The notes below the pieces were generated by a model. The model searched no databases, had not been told where the DNA came from, and saw only the letters and a program-made list of their open reading frames with translations. This document shows positions 39,819-40,905 of a stretch of 40,905 nt of DNA, piece after piece. The position numbers and the translations under genes were made by a program. The stretch is from Bacteroidota bacterium. Its GTDB lineage: Bacteria > Bacteroidota > Ignavibacteria > Kryptoniales > JAKASW01. The stretch spans positions 1 through 40,905 of the forward strand of contig JAKASW010000005.1 of NCBI GenBank assembly GCA_021818875.1, read 5' to 3'. Every line of letters starts with the position of its first letter. Position 1 is the stretch's first letter.

Positions 39819-40822
39819 AATCCCACCGCAAAAATGTTCAAGAGCGCAAATGGAGTCAGTATCTTCCAGCTAAGGTACATCAACTGGTCAACCCGGAAAC
39901 GAGGAAGAGTCCAACGGAGCCATATCTGGATGAAAACCAGAGTCATCGCCTTGGTAATTAGCCAGAAAAGTCCCCAAATCGGACCGGACATAAATGTGCC
40001 GAACGGGCTGTTCCATCCGCCAAAGAAAAGCAACGCGGCTATTGCCGAAACCGTGAACATATTCGCATATTCAGCAAGATAGAAAAACGCGAATCGCATC
40101 CCGCTGTACTCGGTATGATAACCGGCAACGAGCTCGGACTCCGCTTCCGGAATGTCGAAGGGGGCACGGTTAGTTTCTGCAAGTGAGGCGATAAAATAGA
40201 TCACGAACGTAATAAACAGAAACGGAAATTTGCCGAAGATGTACCAGTTCCAAAACCAGCCGCCTTGCGCGGAACAAATGTCGTTCAGGTTGAGGCTCCC
40301 CGCAACCATGATGACCGCGAGCACCGCGAGAGAAGATGGGATCTCATAGCTGACAAGCTGTGCCGCGGTTCTCATCGCGCCGAGCAGCGACCACTTGTTG
40401 TTTGAAGCCCACCCTGCCATCAGGATGCCGAGTACCACGATGGCGCTCACGGCGATGATATAGAACATTCCTAAGTTGATATTCGCACCGATGTACGCCG
40501 GGCTGAACGGAATTGCCGCGTAGGCGGCATAGGATCCGACAAACACCAGGACGGGAGCAAGGATGTAGAGGACCTTGTCGGCGGCGACAGGGATTATATC
40601 CTCCTTCTGCATCAGCTTTGTGACATCAGCAAGTGGTTGGGCCCAGCCGTGCCATCTTCCGGTCCGCATCGGACCGAGTCTATCCTGCATGTGCGCAGAT
40701 ATTTTTAGCTCAAGCCACATCGCGACGAACGCATAAGGAAAAATCCAGACGAAGGGGAGGATGCTGGAGATGAGTGACCCCCAGAAACCGGTGCCCAAGT
40801 AATATGTAATGAAGTTATGCAC
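39800..40822 (-). CDS. nuoH: NADH-quinone oxidoreductase subunit H
   Basis: [78 protein letters not shown]. Confidence 0.96.
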   Translation of the reverse strand: MHNFITYYLGTGFWGSLISSILPFVWIFPYAFVAMWLELKISAHMQDRLGPMRTGRWHGWAQPLADVTKLMQKEDIIPVAADKVLYILAPVLVFVGSYAAYAAIPFSPAYIGANINLGMFYIIAVSAIVVLGILMAGWASNNKWSLLGAMRTAAQLVSYEIPSSLAVLAVIMVAGSLNLNDICSAQGGWFWNWYIFGKFPFLFITFVIYFIASLAETNRAPFDIPEAESELVAGYHTEYSGMRFAFFYLAEYANMFTVSAIAALLFFGGWNSPFGTFMSGPIWGLFWLITKAMTLVFIQIWLRWTLPRFRVDQLMYLSWKILTPFALLNIFAVGLWTVLK

Positions 40823-40905
40823 TTAGGAAATTTTCAATTTTTGATTTTGAATTTTGAATCCAACATTTAAGATTCTCTCCTCACCTGTCAACGTCTCCGA
40901 GTGTA

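Noticed and set aside
1-40905. CRISPR arrays, tRNA/rRNA genes, prophage or IS transposase
   Set aside because: No spaced direct-repeat array, cloverleaf, rRNA segment, phage structural gene or transposase was recognised on either strand.

Overview
The 40.9 kb window looks like chromosomal housekeeping DNA from a Bacteroidota/Chlorobiota/Ignavibacteria-like (FCB group) bacterium. The lineage is inferred from protein style and gene content, with no 16S in the window. Minus strand, from the left: a peptidase-MA/TolB-propeller/Omp85-like fusion, ptsI-HPr, a polyprenyl diphosphate synthase, type 2 IPP isomerase, a CHASE2 adenylate cyclase, an envelope cluster (outer-membrane barrel, FecR, FN3-like secreted protein), rseP and dxr. 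Plus strand: a lipoprotein, a membrane protein, methylmalonyl-CoA mutase catalytic subunit, a LysM lytic transglycosylase and a LOG-family protein. Then miaA-pcm-cdaA-folP (-), a hybrid histidine kinase and rpsU (+), an exported amidase (-), and nuoN-M-L-K-J-I-H (-). The least expected signals are in the gaps. (i) A DUF433/DUF5615-type toxin-antitoxin relic has one frameshift in each gene. (ii) A DUF5063-like relic has two in-frame TAG codons where I expect conserved Trp. (iii) A decayed GIY-YIG nuclease flanked by CHSERSEES-type repeats sits inside the otherwise gapless nuo operon. The best candidate for an undescribed functional system is the FecR/FN3/barrel/CHASE2-cyclase neighbourhood, but this is inference. 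No tRNA, rRNA or CRISPR array was recognised. All family assignments come from motif recognition by eye; no searches were run.
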